NCBI GenBank assembly: GCA_945643635.1
Contig: CALZFC010000033.1
Coordinates: 634,501 to 698,500, forward strand
Length of the DNA: 64,000 nt
Source: Allodiplogaster sudhausi
Taxonomy: Eukaryota; Nematoda; Chromadorea; Rhabditida; Diplogasteridae
Reading direction: 5' to 3'
The first letter of the stretch is position 1, and every line of letters begins with the position of its first letter. This document shows positions 63,409 through 64,000 of this stretch, piece after piece. The notes under the pieces were generated by a model, which saw nothing but the letters and a program-made list of their open reading frames with translations, made no database searches and had not been told where the DNA came from. A program made the translations under genes and the position numbers.

Positions 63409-64000
63409 TCGTCACTCTCGCCCTCTCTTTTACTCTCTCCATCTCTCACTGACTGGAGTGTCAATGTGTTCACTGAGTCTGGCGACCGTCTCCATACACT
63501 GATCCCCATGATAAGCAGCAAGATGCAGACAAGCTCGGCCATGAGAGTCGACCACGTTAGGGTTTGCCTTGTCTGAAAAGAAAGGCAATTCGAGGAAGGA
63601 TAAGAGAAAATGAAGGGCACTGATTGCATACGTTTGAGAAGAGTGTTAATTGTGAGTAGATGTTGTTCTCCCTTCCTTCCATTCGACAGCACAAGATGAA
63701 GAGCCGTTGCTCCGGAGGCATCCACTTGCTGAAGGAGACAATCTCACTCAACCACATCAATCACATCTTCTTTTTCAAGCTGCAAACGAATGAACAATCT
63801 ACATTAACACTGGCGCCATGCTGGAGGAGATCTTGGACGATGGAGTGGTTGTCCATGAAAGCAGCAGCCATCAGAGCCGTGCGCCCTTCCGAGTCCCTCT
63901 TCTCGACGTCTGCCTTGGCTTTCAGCAGTCGACTCACCACTGAGCGATGGCCAGCCCTTAGAGGGACAATCATTGGATTCTTTCTTCAATAAGTGTATTC
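60926..64000 (-). CDS. Ankyrin-repeat protein, ANKRD50-like, C-terminal part (5' end beyond window)
   Basis: Minus-strand exons encode at least ten consecutive ankyrin repeats. In order they lie at about 63810-63960 (EGRTALMAAAFMDNHSIV), 63680-63735 (ASGATALHLVLSNG), 63440-63570 (HGRACLHLAAYHGD), 62250-62450 (DGRTPLMLAASSGQ, HGRTALQLAAIHAHLP), 61965-62095 (GAVALHYAVRHP), 61760-61855, 61625-61710, 61320-61575 (LSGRTPLMTAVWAGH) and 60926-61220. The last holds GASALSVAAQLGQREMV, then GLGRTAHDVARIAG, then a 40-residue tail ending SFVMLSAAHF and stop. The final repeats resemble the end of ANKRD50, an endosomal-recycling scaffold, but that protein has a longer tail. The family call within ankyrin proteins is tentative. 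Confidence 0.85.

Noticed and set aside
62930..63576. Long open frames of Ser/Leu/Phe or Arg/Glu (also at 5216-6096, 30740-31605, 38000-38440, 42015-43154)
   Set aside because: They arise from dinucleotide CT/GA tracts, which have no stop codons in any frame. No splice or homology support.

Overview
The window is nuclear DNA from an animal. It carries spliced genes of metazoan families (insulin receptor, BAZ2 chromatin remodeller, FAIM, histone H3.3, a CaMK-group kinase, an ANKRD50-like ankyrin protein). Most introns are short, many of 44-70 nt with GT-AG ends, and there are many long (GA)n/(CT)n tracts. I cannot name the species. The compact introns and family content suggest a small-genome invertebrate or an early-branching animal such as a sponge, but that is inference only. 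Nearly all long single-frame ORFs over purine/pyrimidine tracts (poly Ser-Leu or Arg-Glu) are artefacts.

Layout. 0.2-10.7 kb, minus: an insulin/IGF receptor-type tyrosine kinase, complete from signal peptide to kinase domain, with the extreme C-terminus outside the window. One intron holds a deletion derivative of a Mutator-like element. 14.7-15.3 kb, minus: histone H3.3 with one intron. 16.9-24.6 kb, plus: a long coiled-coil protein, one intron of which contains a 5'-truncated non-LTR retrotransposon. 29.1-37.2 kb, plus: BAZ2A/B orthologue (TAM, DDT, PHD, bromodomain). 38.8-40.7 kb, plus: uridine phosphorylase. 42.1-45.6 kb, minus: kinase-only CaMK/DCLK-like protein, head to head with FAIM (46.4-47.6 kb, plus). 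48.0-49.8 kb, minus: unrecognised basic/acidic protein. 52.6-52.9 kb, plus: a small secreted protein with a single EGF-like domain. 53.0-59.6 kb, plus: a Glu-rich coiled-coil protein. 60.9-64 kb, minus: the C-terminal part of an ANKRD50-like ankyrin-repeat protein.

The most unusual object is a 3.35-kb insertion (54515-57865) in an intron of the Glu-rich coiled-coil gene. Two direct repeats are arranged A1 - body - B1A2 - spacer - B2, the 'split direct repeat' layout known from PAT/Ngaro-type tyrosine-recombinase retroelements. No reverse transcriptase or recombinase is visible. The body is packed with perfect hairpins and contains a diverged array of repeated modules of about 90 bp that look like exons but do not keep a frame. 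I consider this the best candidate for an undescribed element.

The genes do not form a pathway. Functions range over growth signalling (insulin receptor, EGF-like peptide, CaMK-group kinase), chromatin (H3.3, BAZ2) and nucleoside salvage (uridine phosphorylase). Exon boundaries below were derived by eye from splice sites, reading-frame continuity and remembered family conservation. No database search was possible.
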